DNA from: Shinisaurus crocodilurus
Lineage: Eukaryota > Chordata > Lepidosauria > Squamata > Shinisauridae
Assembly (NCBI GenBank): GCA_021292165.1
Contig: CM037876.1
Coordinates: 42,890,575-42,954,574 of the forward strand
Length of the DNA stretch: 64,000 bases
Direction: 5' to 3'
The notes under the pieces were generated by a model. That model was not told the DNA's origin. It was given only the letters and a program-made list of their open reading frames with translations, and made no database searches. Each line of letters starts with the position of its first letter. Position 1 is the first letter of the stretch. A program made the translations under genes and the position numbers. Of the stretch, positions 32,150 through 42,412 are shown piece by piece.

Positions 32150-32570
32150 CCCTATGGTAGGGTGTGCAACTTATGGTCTGCCAGATGTTTTGGCTTACAA
32201 CTCCCATCAGCCCTAGCCATCACAGCCAAAGGTGAGAGTCAATCAATCAATCAATCTTTATTATGCAGTCACAGACCCAACAAAACTCATGAAAACGTAT
32301 AAAAAACAATTTAACCAATTTGTAAGGTTACATATCCTAAAAGCAATGTTAAAATTTTAAATCAGAAGCAAGAATTGACCTACGCATTCTCTGTGCAGAA
32401 AAAAGGAACTTGGCCACTAGTTCTGTGATGGGCTTGTTTGTGTCAGTTAAAAAATATTTTAAATACCATCCCAAGGACCTGCCAGGGAATTTTCTCTACT
32501 GGGCAAAGAAGTCTCGTACACTCATCCCTGTAGAAATTACATACAAAAAGAATATGCTCCAAATAGGGAT

Positions 32571-32983
32571 GTTACCTTTCGCTCGCGTGGGCGGGACCAA
32601 ACTCAGTCCGGCTTGCGTCCGCGCGAGACTCATGTGGGCCTATGGGCCTACCTTTTCCTGCGGCGGCTTGCCTCTCCACGGCAAGCCGCCCGCGCCGCCC
32701 TCGCCAGTCCCGTCCCGTCCCATCCAGCCCCGGAAGTGATGTGACAGGACCCTGCACAGGCGCGCTGGACCCCCGCGCGCCGTTTTGCGCCTGCGCAGGG
32801 TCCCTATCGCGTCACTTCCGGGGCCGGTTGTGATGCGACGGGACCAGCGACGGCAACTCGAGCAGCGCAGAGAACTGCTCCGCGCCACTCAGAAGATCAA
32901 GGCAGGGGGCTGCCCCCACGGAGAGGAGAGCCGCAGAGAGCCGCGAGCCCCCCCCCAGGTTCGTGTATCACCCCTAGAAAGTT
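32571..32983. mobile_element. GC-rich foldback element with promoter-like motifs
   Basis: An abrupt CpG-rich block inside AT-richer LINE sequence. The borders read TAGGGATG at the left (about 32568) and CACCCCTA at the right (about 32970-32977), consistent with CAGGG(A/G)TG hAT-like ends, though no 8-bp duplication was found. The core is a strong hairpin: CCCGGAAGTGATGTGACAGG (32730) pairs with the complement of the segment ending ATCGCGTCACTTCCGGGG (32822), and CTGCACAGGCGCG pairs with TGCGCCTGCGCAGGG. CCGGAAGT is an ETS-type site and GCGCCTGCGCA an NRF1-like site. ORFs here are compositional. Confidence 0.6.
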
Positions 32984-33540
32984 TCAATTATTTGTTCATT
33001 ACAGGGCAGTGAGGGACATAATTGGTTTTTGTATGGAACGCCATAATAGCGCCCATCTAAAACCACAGACGGTAAGCAATTAAATCTGGCTCTCGAAAAG
33101 ACCTGCCGGTATTTTGAGATGGACAGATTACTCAGATATTTCCCATTTTGGGGAAATTCAAAATTCAGACCAAGATGCAAGGGTGAGCAAGTTTTACGGG
33201 CATTTGATATAGAATATTGGAGGACAAGATCCTTAATCCAATTTTCTACAGTGAAACTTGCTACCCTGACATCATAGGCATTAAGAAAATCCAGAGACAA
33301 ACCCAGTGAGTGCAATCTGATGGAAAAGGATTTAGCCCAGGAGCTGGTGTAAACATCTTTCTGAAGAAGGTGTAAATATCCTACAGAAGAATCTGCATTT
33401 ACTACTTTAGTCCAGTATCTAAAAGTGTATCGCCAGCAGGCGGAGCATTCTAATGATGCAATGCCTACCTCAAGTCTCAATCCTGCTGCAGTTACACATC
33501 TTGACATTCCAAGAATAGATCTTTAAAAAAATTAGAGAGA
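32984..33540 (-). pseudogene. LINE ORF2 C-terminal region
   Basis: 177 codons read LGMSRCVTAAGLRLEVGIAS and WRYTFRYWTKVVN, and later LGLNFEFPQNGKYLSNL and YRQVFSRARFNCLPS. The text is the region after the RT in this LINE family. The frame is open from 33507 to 32974. Upstream, another frame (33540-33800) holds KYLGI-like and SWAAHRRATTQAA wording that links it to the RT, with at least one shift at about 33655-33665 and one near 33520. No catalytic residue lies here. The last codons fall in or next to the GC-rich insert. Confidence 0.65.
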
Positions 33541-34285
33541 ACACTCTCAATACTTGGATGGAATCCATGCATCCAAATTGGGACTCCATACAGCAGTTGA
33601 GGTAAGATCTTAAGCTTAAATACCTGGACAGCAGCAGGTACAAATTGACCCCCTTTGGTTAAAAAAACAACAATGAGAAATGGCCTTAGTGGTATTCTGA
33701 GCTGCCTGTGTAGTTGCCCTTCTATGGGCAGCCCAAGAAAGATTATAACAAAACGTAATACCCAAGTATTTTAACTGTTTAACTTGGTCGATGTACTGGC
33801 CATTGATTTTTCACTTGCTTAACGATGCATGCCGCGCAAAGACCATGATTTTTGTTTTATCAAAGTTTATGGTCCCTTGACTGATCTTGCAATAGGACAT
33901 AAATGCCCGCATTAGGCGTGTAAGACCTACTTTTGATAAAGACATCAGGACAGCATCGTCTGCATACAACAGTAAAGGGCATTTGGTCTCAGCCAATTTT
34001 GGTGAATGAAAATCTGGTGCTAAGCAACACCCAATCAGGTCCTTTAGACAGAGGTTGAATAACGTAGGGGCCAACATACAGCCCTGGCAGACCCCACTGG
34101 TAGCTGGAATAGATCCTGTCAAATTCCCTGCTCTTCCACATCTTACACGGAGCGTATTTTCCTGGTAAAGGCAATTGATAAGCTACAGTAGTCTCTTATC
34201 TATGGAGGTGTGGAGTAACTTTAGCCATAATTTGTCTCTTGGAATAGTCGAAGGCAGATTTTAGATCTATAAAAGCAGTATACAG
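33541..34285 (-). pseudogene. LINE reverse transcriptase fragment
   Basis: From 34285 leftward the minus frame reads TAFIDLKSAFD (first RT Asp motif), SIPATSGVCQGCMLAPTLFN and the catalytic YADD in CPLLLYADDAVLMSLSK, then INFDKTKIMVFAR. This order is the RT palm of a non-LTR element. There are stop codons and shifts, for example after the SID.RL segment near 34190 and at 33811. The element's product would copy its own RNA at the nicked target. The copy is dead. Confidence 0.85.
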
Positions 34286-34342
34286 ACCAGTCGTAGGCCT
34301 AAACATCTGGAGGGCCACGAGCTGCCCACCCCTGCCCTATGG

Positions 34343-36065
34343 TGTGTCCTCAAGGGACCTTTTCCTTGAGCAGGTGCATAGAAGAATGCTGTCATCAAAA
34401 ACAATAAAGAGTCAATAAAGGTGCCAAGAGACTCCTTGTTGTTATGGCTGCAACAGGCTAAAATGACTACCCCACTGGAAATTGTCATCAAAGTAAAAAC
34501 TTCATGGGTTGCACTATTTATATAATGTAAGGTGCAATTTTGGTCAGGATTCTCATATGCCACTGCATTGTAACTTCTTTAAAACTTCTCTTCTTATCTT
34601 TCAATTAAGTGTGTCAAAGGGGTGAACCAAAAGCAGAAGCAATTCCAAGGAGACTGAGCCCCAAATTTCTCTGGGTGGATTGACTTTGATACTATTCGGT
34701 AGATTTAAACATCCTCCACTGATGTAAAAGCAATCTCCCACATTTCTGTATTAGACACTATTCTTAATGGGAATTACTTGGTAAATCATGGTACATACAT
34801 GATATAGCCCTGAGTTTATCCCTGGGGCTGCCTACAAATACAGGCTGTTAAGATAAAGAGAGGTCCCATACCCTTCCTCAAGCTCAAGAACCATATAAAC
34901 CGACACAGTTCTTTGATTAATAGGGAATGCACTGTAGGCTGTTTTACATCTAAAGGGTTCCTATGTGTCCATGAATGGGTTTATGACCCTAACCATGTAA
35001 CCTGCTATCTTCTATATAACATGAGCAATTTCTTTTAGGAGTCCCCAGTCCTCTGTGAATTTTCTCAGTGGATTGGCATGAAGCTATTTAACCCAGATGT
35101 TTCTGTAATTCGTGTGCATTAGGAGATTCATGGTGCATTGGCCAAGTGTTAACATTGTGAGCTTTAATGTAAAACATGTTAGGATTGGAGACTGGCTATG
35201 AATATTATTAGAAGGTCTTTCTTATATTAACTAAATGTCCACATAGATTTCTGTAGGACCTGCATTTATATTGCAACATAGCTCACTTTATATTTGAAAC
35301 AAAGTGCTATTGAATGTACTTGGACACTCAGAGGACACTCTGTAAAAGGCGGAATGAGGGAAAGTACCTGCCTGAGCATCAAGGCTAGTGTTCAATTGGA
35401 TGACCTTGCAGTGCGGTGCCAGCAAACTACAGGTGGATGCCACATGAGCAGGTGAAAAATGTGCCTGTGAAACGTTTGCTGACAATTGTGTGTGCCTAAT
35501 ACAGTTCTTTCAGCAGCAGGGCTAACCTGTGCATCTGTTATGCATTTACCATTTTAATGGTAGTTTTAAGGATATCTAAGCAGGTGCAATATCTTACATT
35601 TTAAAGATCTAATAAAAGCAACAACAAAAAAATAGGTAAAGGACTGCAAGACCAAAATGTGCCTTCAATTTTTTATTTTAAATTTTGCATTGCCTTTGAA
35701 TAACATCAACCAGTTTTCTTTTGTTTGGTTCTTTTCTGCCAGTGGCCTTTGTTTTTTGGGTGTTATTTATTTGGTCCGTTGGCCACCCTTTTTGACTATG
35801 ATGATGACAGGAACAAGAAATATATTTCATTGTCGCTTGCTGCAACTTCATTTTTTCCCACCTTTTAGCGGATGTTGCACATTACAGTTTGAAATCTGAA
35901 CCATCTTTTCCATTTTTCCTATTTCTATAAAGTACGTCCGGCATCCTTTTATACTGTTTATATTCTTTCTTACCCCTTATGCATCTTTAAAGTCTCTAAT
36001 CTGCATTCTACTGCACAGCTTCATATCAATACATTATGTTATGTAAGATATGTTGTACTTGGCTA
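34343..36065. other. Intergenic stretch, nothing recognised
   Basis: AT-rich, with short ORFs only. No repeat terminus recognised. Confidence 0.4.
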
Positions 36066-36067
36066 AT

Positions 36068-36200
36068 TTTTTTTTTTTTAATCTTTTAACACTTTTTCTG
36101 CTTAACACATTCATATCCTGTAAGTACATCAATGATTTATCCAAATGCATCCCATATCTCCTTGATTTTTGTTTTTCTTCCCATTAAAATATGTATTGGA
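36068..36200 (-). mobile_element. L1 3' end remnant
   Basis: A T-run (36068-36080) is followed by TTAATCTTTTAACAC and by GCATCCCATATCTCCTTG, the complement of the codons for the KEIWDA-like end of L1 ORF2. The same position in the L1 at 15.6 kb reads CCCCCATATTTCCTTAAAA. It is a short, 5'-truncated copy on the minus strand. Confidence 0.45.
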
Positions 36201-37019
36201 AAAATGCAGCTGCAACATCATATTCTTTAAAGGTAATCATTAATACTGAGCAAGATTAACCCTGGTTGCAGTGTACAGATCCATTTGTCTCTGATACATA
36301 AAGCGGTTTGTACGAGCTGTGGGATGATGTTGAGGAACGCTCAGCAATTACATTCCTTTCACAGGCACACTGAGCATTTCCCAGGGGTGAAGTCTAAAAG
36401 AATAGGGCAGTGCCTTTCCATACAAAATATCAGCCTTGCAGAGCAATCCTATTATTGTAGAGAATTTCAACATCAGACTCTCCAATGAATCCAAGGCCCT
36501 GCCAGCATGAGCCAAGAAGAGATGTAGGATGCCCCTTGGGGTCATTTTTTAATTTTACAAATTCCCTCCCATTGAAGCCAGGGATGGCATAGATCAGCAG
36601 CCATGTTGGGTATCTGTCCTTGGGCCAGGAGGTCGGTGAATCCTGAGGATCCACAATGTCTCTGGGCAGGACCCCTGGTCCACCCCCTGGCATGCCTTCT
36701 TTTCCCGATCCCTGATTTTGGAGTTCTGATGTTGGAAAAGAACCACTGTGGAAGTTTCCATGATGGCTGGATGGGGGTATCCAAGGTTGGATCTTTCCCT
36801 CCAAGTGTGGACCTCTCTCTCCAACATTGGAGGAAGGATCTGAAAAATCTTATGGCCCCTGGGACACCCATAGAATTTCAGCCCAAGAGTCTCCCATATG
36901 CACACCATAATGTGGATTGGGGGGTGAATATCAGTATTATTTGTGGTTATTTTTTCTGTTAGGCATGTCTTTTCCACATCAATTTCATCTTCACTGTTGC
37001 TGCAAACCAGCTTTACACT
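36201..37019. other. Stretch with overlapping unassigned ORFs
   Basis: Minus-strand frames of 109-158 codons overlap in all phases (36430-37070), which points to a composition effect. I see no domain motif, no splice-site support and no similarity to the elements here. CCTCTCTCTCCAACATTGGA and CCAAGTGTGGACC-type short repeats occur near 36790-36835. Confidence 0.35.
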
Positions 37020-37141
37020 AACTGGTGTCCTCCAGATGTTTGGACATTGACTCCCATCAGCCCTAGCCAATGTGGCTAATGGTCAGGAATACTGGGAGTT
37101 CTCCATCCAATACATCTGGAGGGTGCCAGGTTGGGGAAGGC
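37020..37141. mobile_element. Foldback hAT MITE
   Basis: CTGGTGTCCTCCAGATG...GACTCCCATCAGCCCTAGCC pairs with TACTGGGAGTTCTCCATCC...CTGGAGGGTGCCAGGTTGG. The left terminus is eroded. Confidence 0.6.
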
Positions 37142-38516
37142 TGCTGTAATCTCTCCTTTTTATTATCAATATTTTATTAAGTATTAACAGGAGGTTAACA
37201 AACATTTTCATAATATAAAGAGAGACAGTAAAAGAGATCAATTTTGGTGTTTCCCAGGTTAACGAATCCCTGGGGATTGCAAATCAATATACCCAATGGA
37301 AAATTGGGGGTGGAGTGTTACAAAGTTTTGTTTTGATTTTGATTTCTAATCAGTTAATATTTTTCTGGCAACTAATTTCTAACTTACAACAAGCAGAATA
37401 TTGTACTTTTGCCGATGGATTGTCAATTTTCATTATTTACGTTTGAACTGATATTTCTGAATATTATTTCCATGTATGGGATAAGATTTAAATGAGAGGC
37501 AAGAGGAAATTATGTTTTACAAAATTTTAAGCTGTGCCAGGTAGAAAAGCTTTCTCACTAGTATGTTATGTCCTAAAGCTAAACCAACACATTATTCATA
37601 CATAATTTAAAACATTGTGTGCTGTTTTGAGTTGAATACAGTCCTCTGTAACTGTTAGACAATGCTGATGACATTTGTAACTGCTGGATAGCCTATTTGT
37701 CTTTCTAAAATTACACAATACAAAAAGAGATCTATTTCTCAAAACATAACCAACATGCCCTCCATATTTTGCATCTCACATTTCCACTTCCTTCATTATT
37801 TTTTGGTCAGCAGTATCATTGAGCAGAGGCCTGATTTGCAAAGAGATTTTGATAAAGTAAACTATTCATGCAATAACATTGCCATATTATTTTCAAGTAT
37901 TTTGTCAGATATGATAACACTTGATTTCCCCCACCCACCTGGGGAAAGGGGCCAGGATTTTACTCTAATGCCTCCCCTTATTTTAATGACTTGAAAAAGT
38001 TACCATATGCAAAGGTCACAAAGTGATGATTTTACTAGTGTGTACTTTGTACATAGTGCTTAATTTATAAAGACAATCAGAAGTTGTCTTGTACCAGTCC
38101 AGGCTATTTGTCTATCTAGTCCAGTAGACCTCTCCAACTGGACTAGGGATAGTGGAGTAATGCAAATGTACCTAATTTCACACTTTCAAGCCACTATGCG
38201 AACCAAAACTCAGTCATCCTTTGAAATTCGCACTTCTCTGAATTGTGCAATGGAGTTCTCCAATCACACAAATGTTTGATAATAACATTATAATATAATA
38301 ATATAACAACATTAGAAATAATAACATTCAAAAATGCATTACATTAGGAATACTACTTGCATTAAATGTGTATATTAGGCAAAATGCATGTATTCGGAGA
38401 AATGGGCACAAAAATGCTTATGAATTTTCATGTGAACTTAAAAAAAAATGCTCAGAGTTTGGGACGAACCAAACTTAAGACTAGAGAAATTCTCAACGTT
38501 TCAGGTGAACCAAATT
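37142..38516. other. Intergenic stretch, nothing recognised
   Basis: Starts with T-rich text (TTTTTATTATCAATATTTTATT, 37158) that could be another minus-strand LINE tail. Otherwise AT-rich and featureless. Confidence 0.35.
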
Positions 38517-38953
38517 GAAGATAGGAAAAAATGAATGAATGAATGAATGAATGTTTATTATGGTCATTGACCAGAACCAACAAAAAAACATTATAAAAGA
38601 AAAACAATCCATGCTACAAACATAACTGCTGTACACCAACATACATCTGAAGTGTATAGGGTTCATAATTTTACATCAAAATTATATCAGTCAGAGGCTA
38701 AGAAGGTGCGGCAAGTTATAGCATATGCACAAAATTTATTTATTAGTAATCTGTGGAACCTTACCAGAGAGTAGCAAGGAAATGTAAAATTTTTCAGTTC
38801 TGCCCGGGCAGTTATATAAAATCGATACAATAAGATCTTTATGAAGATCCCGGTAGAAGGGACAGTATAAAAGTACATGACCCACAGTTTCAACTTCCCC
38901 ATTCTTACAAGGACAGAGACGATCATGAAATGGTAGAAGATAGGAAAAAATGA
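38517..38953 (-). mobile_element. Truncated non-LTR retrotransposon with 18-bp target duplication
   Basis: The insert is 38535-38935. GAAGATAGGAAAAAATGA flanks both sides (38517-38534 and 38936-38953). The 3' tail is (ATGA)n at 38535-38552, followed by GTTTATTATGGTCA...CCAACAAAA, as in the LINE at 32.2 kb. The minus frame near 38736-38935 reads FHDRLCPCKNGEVETVGHVLLYCPFYRDLHK, the Cys/His-rich element C-x-C...H-x4-C found near the end of many LINE ORFs, then a stop. Strongly 5' truncated (about 400 bp). Confidence 0.85.
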
Positions 38954-39089
38954 GAAACTGAGAGAAACTAAAATTGACCAATTTGTCCATCCCTAAGACT
39001 GAACAAGGTCTGAAGAGGAGTTCTACTCACATTTGCTTGAACACGACTAGAAGTCTCTGCATAATTGCACAGAGAAGTCTATTCAGGCT

Positions 39090-39897
39090 AAAAGAAGGTC
39101 ATACATGTCAATGGTTCTCCTATTTACAGATGGTAGAAAGGTTTAAAGTTGATAAAAGGTTGTATGATTTTGAACAGAGAGTATCTGACTTTGAAAGGGA
39201 ATTATGTCTAAATGATGAACATCTTATTTCAAGAATGTATAAGCTTTTGTTGAAATTTGAAACTGAGGAAGAGCAAGTGAAGGAATGTATGATAAAATGG
39301 GCTCAAAATTTTGGTTATAATATACTAATGACACAATGGGAAAATATGTGGTTAAAAGGTTTGAAATTTACTTTATGCTCTAGTCTTAAAGAGAATTTTT
39401 ATAAGATGATGTATCGTTGGTACTTGTCGCCGGAGAAATTGGCTAGAATGTATAGCGGTGCATCAGATATATGTTGGAAATGTGAACAACAGGAAGGAAC
39501 CTTTTATCATATGTGGTGGACATGTAAGAAAGCTAAAAGTTTTTGGGTTGAAATTCATTTATTAATGCAAAAGATTTTAAGGATTACTTTTCAATTGAAA
39601 CCAGAGGCTTTTCTATTGGGAATAATGGACAGTCAGCTAGAAGGAAGATATGGAACTTTATTTCTATACATGACAACGGCAGCGAGACTACTATATGCAC
39701 AGAAGTGGAAAGGTCCAGCAGTGCCTACGATAGAAGAATGGTTGGTCAAGATGCTGGAGCTGGCAGAGATGGCCAAACTTACATCACTAATTAGAGAAAG
39801 GACAACATCTGCATTTATTATTGAGTGGAAACCTCTAATTGACTTTTTGCAGAGACTGGAAAATAATGATTTGTTTGTTTGTGGATTTATGGAATAA
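39090..39897 (+). pseudogene. L1 ORF2 C-terminal fragment
   Basis: Open for about 269 codons up to its natural stop. It reads KVDKRLYDFEQRVSDFE, ISRMYKLLLKFE, then LKENFYKMMYRWYLSPEKLARM and the Cys/His segment CWKCEQQEGTFYHMWWTC (C-x2-C...H-x4-C), LLYAQKWKGPAVPTIEEWL and SAFIIEWKPLIDFLQ. This is the thumb-to-C-terminus part of L1 ORF2p. Endonuclease and RT are missing through 5' truncation. It is uninterrupted, so the insertion is fairly recent. The open frame extends upstream to 38974, but those codons are host DNA beyond the target duplication. Confidence 0.9.
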
Positions 39898-40079
39898 TAA
39901 GTGAATCTGGGACAATGGGAAGAAAGAGATTTCTCATTTGGATTATCGAGTAAGAAAAATTATTGTTACCTGTATTTGCTGTAGAAGAAAAATCGGAGGT
40001 CTATTTTGTTTTGTTAATTGTTATATGTTTGATATTATGTGTTTGTTTTATATAGAAATAAAAAAATTGGACCGAAAAA
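39090..40079 (+). mobile_element. 5'-truncated L1 insertion
   Basis: Flanked by a 17-bp duplication AGAAGTCTATTCAGGCT (39073-39089 and 40080-40096). It contains the end of ORF2 and a 3' UTR ending AAATTGGACCGAAAAAA. The family differs from the L1 at 15-21 kb (different 3' end and wording). Confidence 0.9.
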
Positions 40080-40130
40080 AGAAGTCTATTCAGGCTTAAG
40101 CAAACATGAGTAGACCTCCTCTTCAGACCT

Positions 40131-41072
40131 CCCTCCTCAACATGGGAAGGTCAGGAAAAGAGAGGGGGCATCTCTGCATGCACAGGGATGTTGGGGGCGG
40201 GGCCAACGTGCGTGGCCCTGTCCTTCTACACACTTTTAGCACTCACTAGTTCAGGCAAGCACCTGAACAGGGCTAAACTCAGATAAATATTAGATGACTT
40301 ACCCAATAAACACAGGCTTGAAAGATCTTTCCATTAATCTCATTCATGTCATGGTCCTTTTAAAAAAAGATTTGTTTTAGACTGAATTTGAGTATTGCTA
40401 TCCATTCACTTAATTAAATTAACAATGTGAAAAATGACCTGGAATGAATAAACAAACAGAACACAAATAAAAAAGGAGCTTGCAAAAGCTGATGGATTCT
40501 GCTGGCATTTTCCCCCTACAAAATTCTTTATCACTCCCAGAATAACCTGCAATTTTTCCACTGCTGAGAAGCGATTCAGCCTGGCATTTTGTTAGTATTT
40601 CTACTGCCACCAGCCATTTTTTAATAGAGAGACCAAGATTATTTTTTGATGGATTAGCTGTAATATTAAATTATCACTGGAATAAGTAAAGTTTACAAAA
40701 CCGCTGTTCCGCTGTGGTTCCATGACAGAGTAGTTACAATTATTGCTTTCAATCCCATTAGGGAGCTAAGATTATGATATACTACTGATTAGAAGTGGGA
40801 ATAAATGTCGGAATGCAAGCATCTGACCAATTTATTTTTCCCACATGCACTCGCTGACAGAGCAAGTGTGATAAAGTAACTTTTTTCTTTAACAAATCTA
40901 CAATGTATTTTCAAAAACGTCTGAATGTAAAAGATGTGCCTCTGCATTAAATGTGAGCAGAACTGTGAAATACGTAAGGGTTTTCTTTTCCTCATCACAT
41001 TCTCTCTTTTCCACTCCTCCCTCTACAGAAGAAGTAGCTGAATTCCTGAAGAACCTATTAGCAAATCCATAC
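40131..41072. other. Intergenic stretch, nothing recognised
   Basis: GC-richer part at 40130-40280 (GGGGGCGGGGCCAACGTGCG), then AT-rich sequence. No gene or repeat assigned. Confidence 0.4.
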
Positions 41073-41235
41073 TCATAAGAACATAAGAAGGGCTGGACCA
41101 GAGGAAAAGTCTAACTTACCCAGCATCCTGTTTCTCACACAGTGTCCAATCAAATGTGTCTGGGAAGCCCACAGGCAGGACATGAGGGCAAAGGCCCACT
41201 CCTGCTCTTGCTCTATCCTCAAAATAAGTTCAGCA
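41073..41235 (-). mobile_element. CR1-type LINE 3' end
   Basis: ATAAGAACATAAGAAGGGCTGGACCAG and CCAGCATCCTGTTTCTCACACAGTG are the complement of the CR1 3'-UTR text present in forward sense at 13.6 kb. No coding part. Confidence 0.6.
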
Positions 41236-41393
41236 TCATGGATAGCTCCTTTAAAGTTCAGACTGAAACCCGGGGTGGATACACCACCCCACTGACATTG
41301 GAGCCACCAGCCTCCATCGGGTATTGTTCTTGTTTAGGAGGGTGGGGCGGTGGAGAAACACGTCCAAGTTATGAACACCATAATATGTGAATA

Positions 41394-41741
41394 ACAGTGC
41401 AATCCTATGGCTGCTAGACAGTGTCTAGATAACCATAGGATTTTTTGGATTCCCAGCTACAAGGTTGGAAAATTGCTCAGACCTCGTAGCTGGGGATCTG
41501 CACACGGATCCTGCCCCTCACAGCCGGTGTGGAAAGAACTGTGCTGGCCGCTTCTCTAGGGTGTAAGAGCAACCTTGCAGGGAGGCTTTCCGGGAGGCGA
41601 ATTCAGCCATCTCAGTACTTTGCAGAGCGAGAGGAGCACAGAGGCCACCTTCACCTCTGCCCTCCTCCTGCCCTACATAGGATGCCCGTAATCCTCCAGG
41701 TTCAGAGGATTATGGGCACCCTCATAGGATTGCACCCTAAA
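41394..41741. mobile_element. MITE with GTGCAATCCTATG ends
   Basis: Begins AGTGCAATCCTATGG and ends CATAGGATTGCACCCT. The right half (GATGCCCGTAATCCTCC ... GATTATGGGCACC) matches the fragment at 9085-9175 and itself forms a hairpin. Non-coding. The 93-codon frame here is compositional. Confidence 0.6.
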
Positions 41742-41965
41742 GAATGTATACAATGTTTACTTGGAGAAAATAGACTCATTTTCTACATATACATAGCTAT
41801 TTTTGAATAGACAGATAAATGCATTCCGTTGATCTTCGTGGAACTGACTTTCAAACAAGCAGCCACACCAGTGTTCCTTACTTCATTTCATTTCATTTCA
41901 GTACAGGTATTTGCCTTTCATGAGTCTTCAGGTCATGCCCTATTGTTCTTTTAATATTCCTGTAT

Positions 41966-41971
41966 TACTTG

Positions 41972-42004
<33 letters not shown>
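41966..42004. repeat. (CAT)n microsatellite
   Basis: CAT units, at the 3' tail of the L2 copy that follows on the minus strand. Tail-derived microsatellites are usual for L2. Confidence 0.9.
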
Positions 42005-42412
42005 ATTTATTTGTATCCCGCCTTTCTCCCAACACTGGGACCCAAGGCGGCTCACAGCCTTTAAAACTCATACAATTAAAACAAAAATAGAAAAATACAA
42101 AAGTTAAAAATAGAATTAAATCGTCAATAATATTAAAATATCGTTAAAAACAGTACAATATACATAAGAGTAAAAACAGCATTCCATCACATCACAGGCT
42201 AGTCCCAAATGCCTGCCAGAACAGGAAGATCTTTACCTGCCTCTGGAAGCTTGCCAGGGAGGGTGCCACTCTAGCCTCCCTGGGGAGGGAATTCCAGAGC
42301 GCTGGGGCAGCCACCAAGAAGGCCCTCTCCCGTGTTCCCACCAGGCGTGCCTGTGATGGTGGTGGAACCGAGAGAAGGACCTCCTCTGAAGATCTCAAAA
42401 TAACTGTTGGAT
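42005..42412 (-). mobile_element. L2-like LINE 3' end
   Basis: The minus frame at 42192-42410 reads EEVLLSVPPPSQARLVGTRERAFLVAAPALWNSLPREARVAPSLASFQRQVKIFLF, the C-terminus of L2 ORF2, then the 3' UTR with GAGCCGCCTTGGGTCCC and the CAT tail. The last about 60 codons are uninterrupted. Confidence 0.85.

Larger units (their letters stand above)
32236..34289 (-). mobile_element. Non-LTR retrotransposon (RT motif YADD), nested in the hAT MITE
   Basis: A minus-strand LINE with its 3' tail at 32238-32256 (TCAATCAATCAATCAATC on the plus strand), just after a TTTATTATG signal. The same 3' end (TTTATTATGG...CCAACAAAA) occurs in the copy at 38.5 kb, so both belong to one family. It is 5' truncated in the RT and carries a GC-rich insertion at 32571-32983. 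Clade not resolved: the RT wording differs from L1, L2 and CR1 in this window. Confidence 0.8.
32158..34334. mobile_element. hAT MITE with 8-bp target duplication, split by a LINE
   Basis: The left half (32158-32235) begins TAGGGTGTGCAACTTATGG and has GGCTTACAACTCCCATCAGC. The right half (34290-34334) is GTAGGCCTAAACATCTGGAG...GCTGCCCACCCCTG. CCCTATGG flanks both sides (32150-32157 and 34335-34342), the 8-bp duplication diagnostic of hAT, and the CAGGGGTGGGCA terminus resembles Charlie-type hATs. This copy gives the class assignment for the whole MITE family in the window. Confidence 0.85.
39006..40130. mobile_element. Foldback element interrupted by an L1
   Basis: AGGTCTGAAGAGGAGTTCTA...ATTTGCTT (39006-39038) is the inverted match of AAGCAAACATGAGTAGACCT...CAGACCT (40098-40130), with about 4 mismatches in 33 bases. 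Without the L1 between them the arms are about 60 bases apart, so the pre-insertion locus was a compact palindrome. No transposase, and no clear flanking duplication. Confidence 0.6.

Noticed and set aside
32572..33012. CpG island with ORFs that could be a gene's first exon
   Set aside because: The block sits inside a LINE and folds back on itself. No splice donor or conserved reading frame is evident. Kept as a finding about promoter-like motifs only.
36430..37070. Nested minus-strand ORFs of up to 158 codons
   Set aside because: They overlap in all three phases and partly run through a hAT MITE. No domain or codon-use support.
38974..39089. N-terminal part of the 307-codon ORF
   Set aside because: These codons lie in host DNA left of the L1 target duplication. 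Only the part from about 39090 on is L1.
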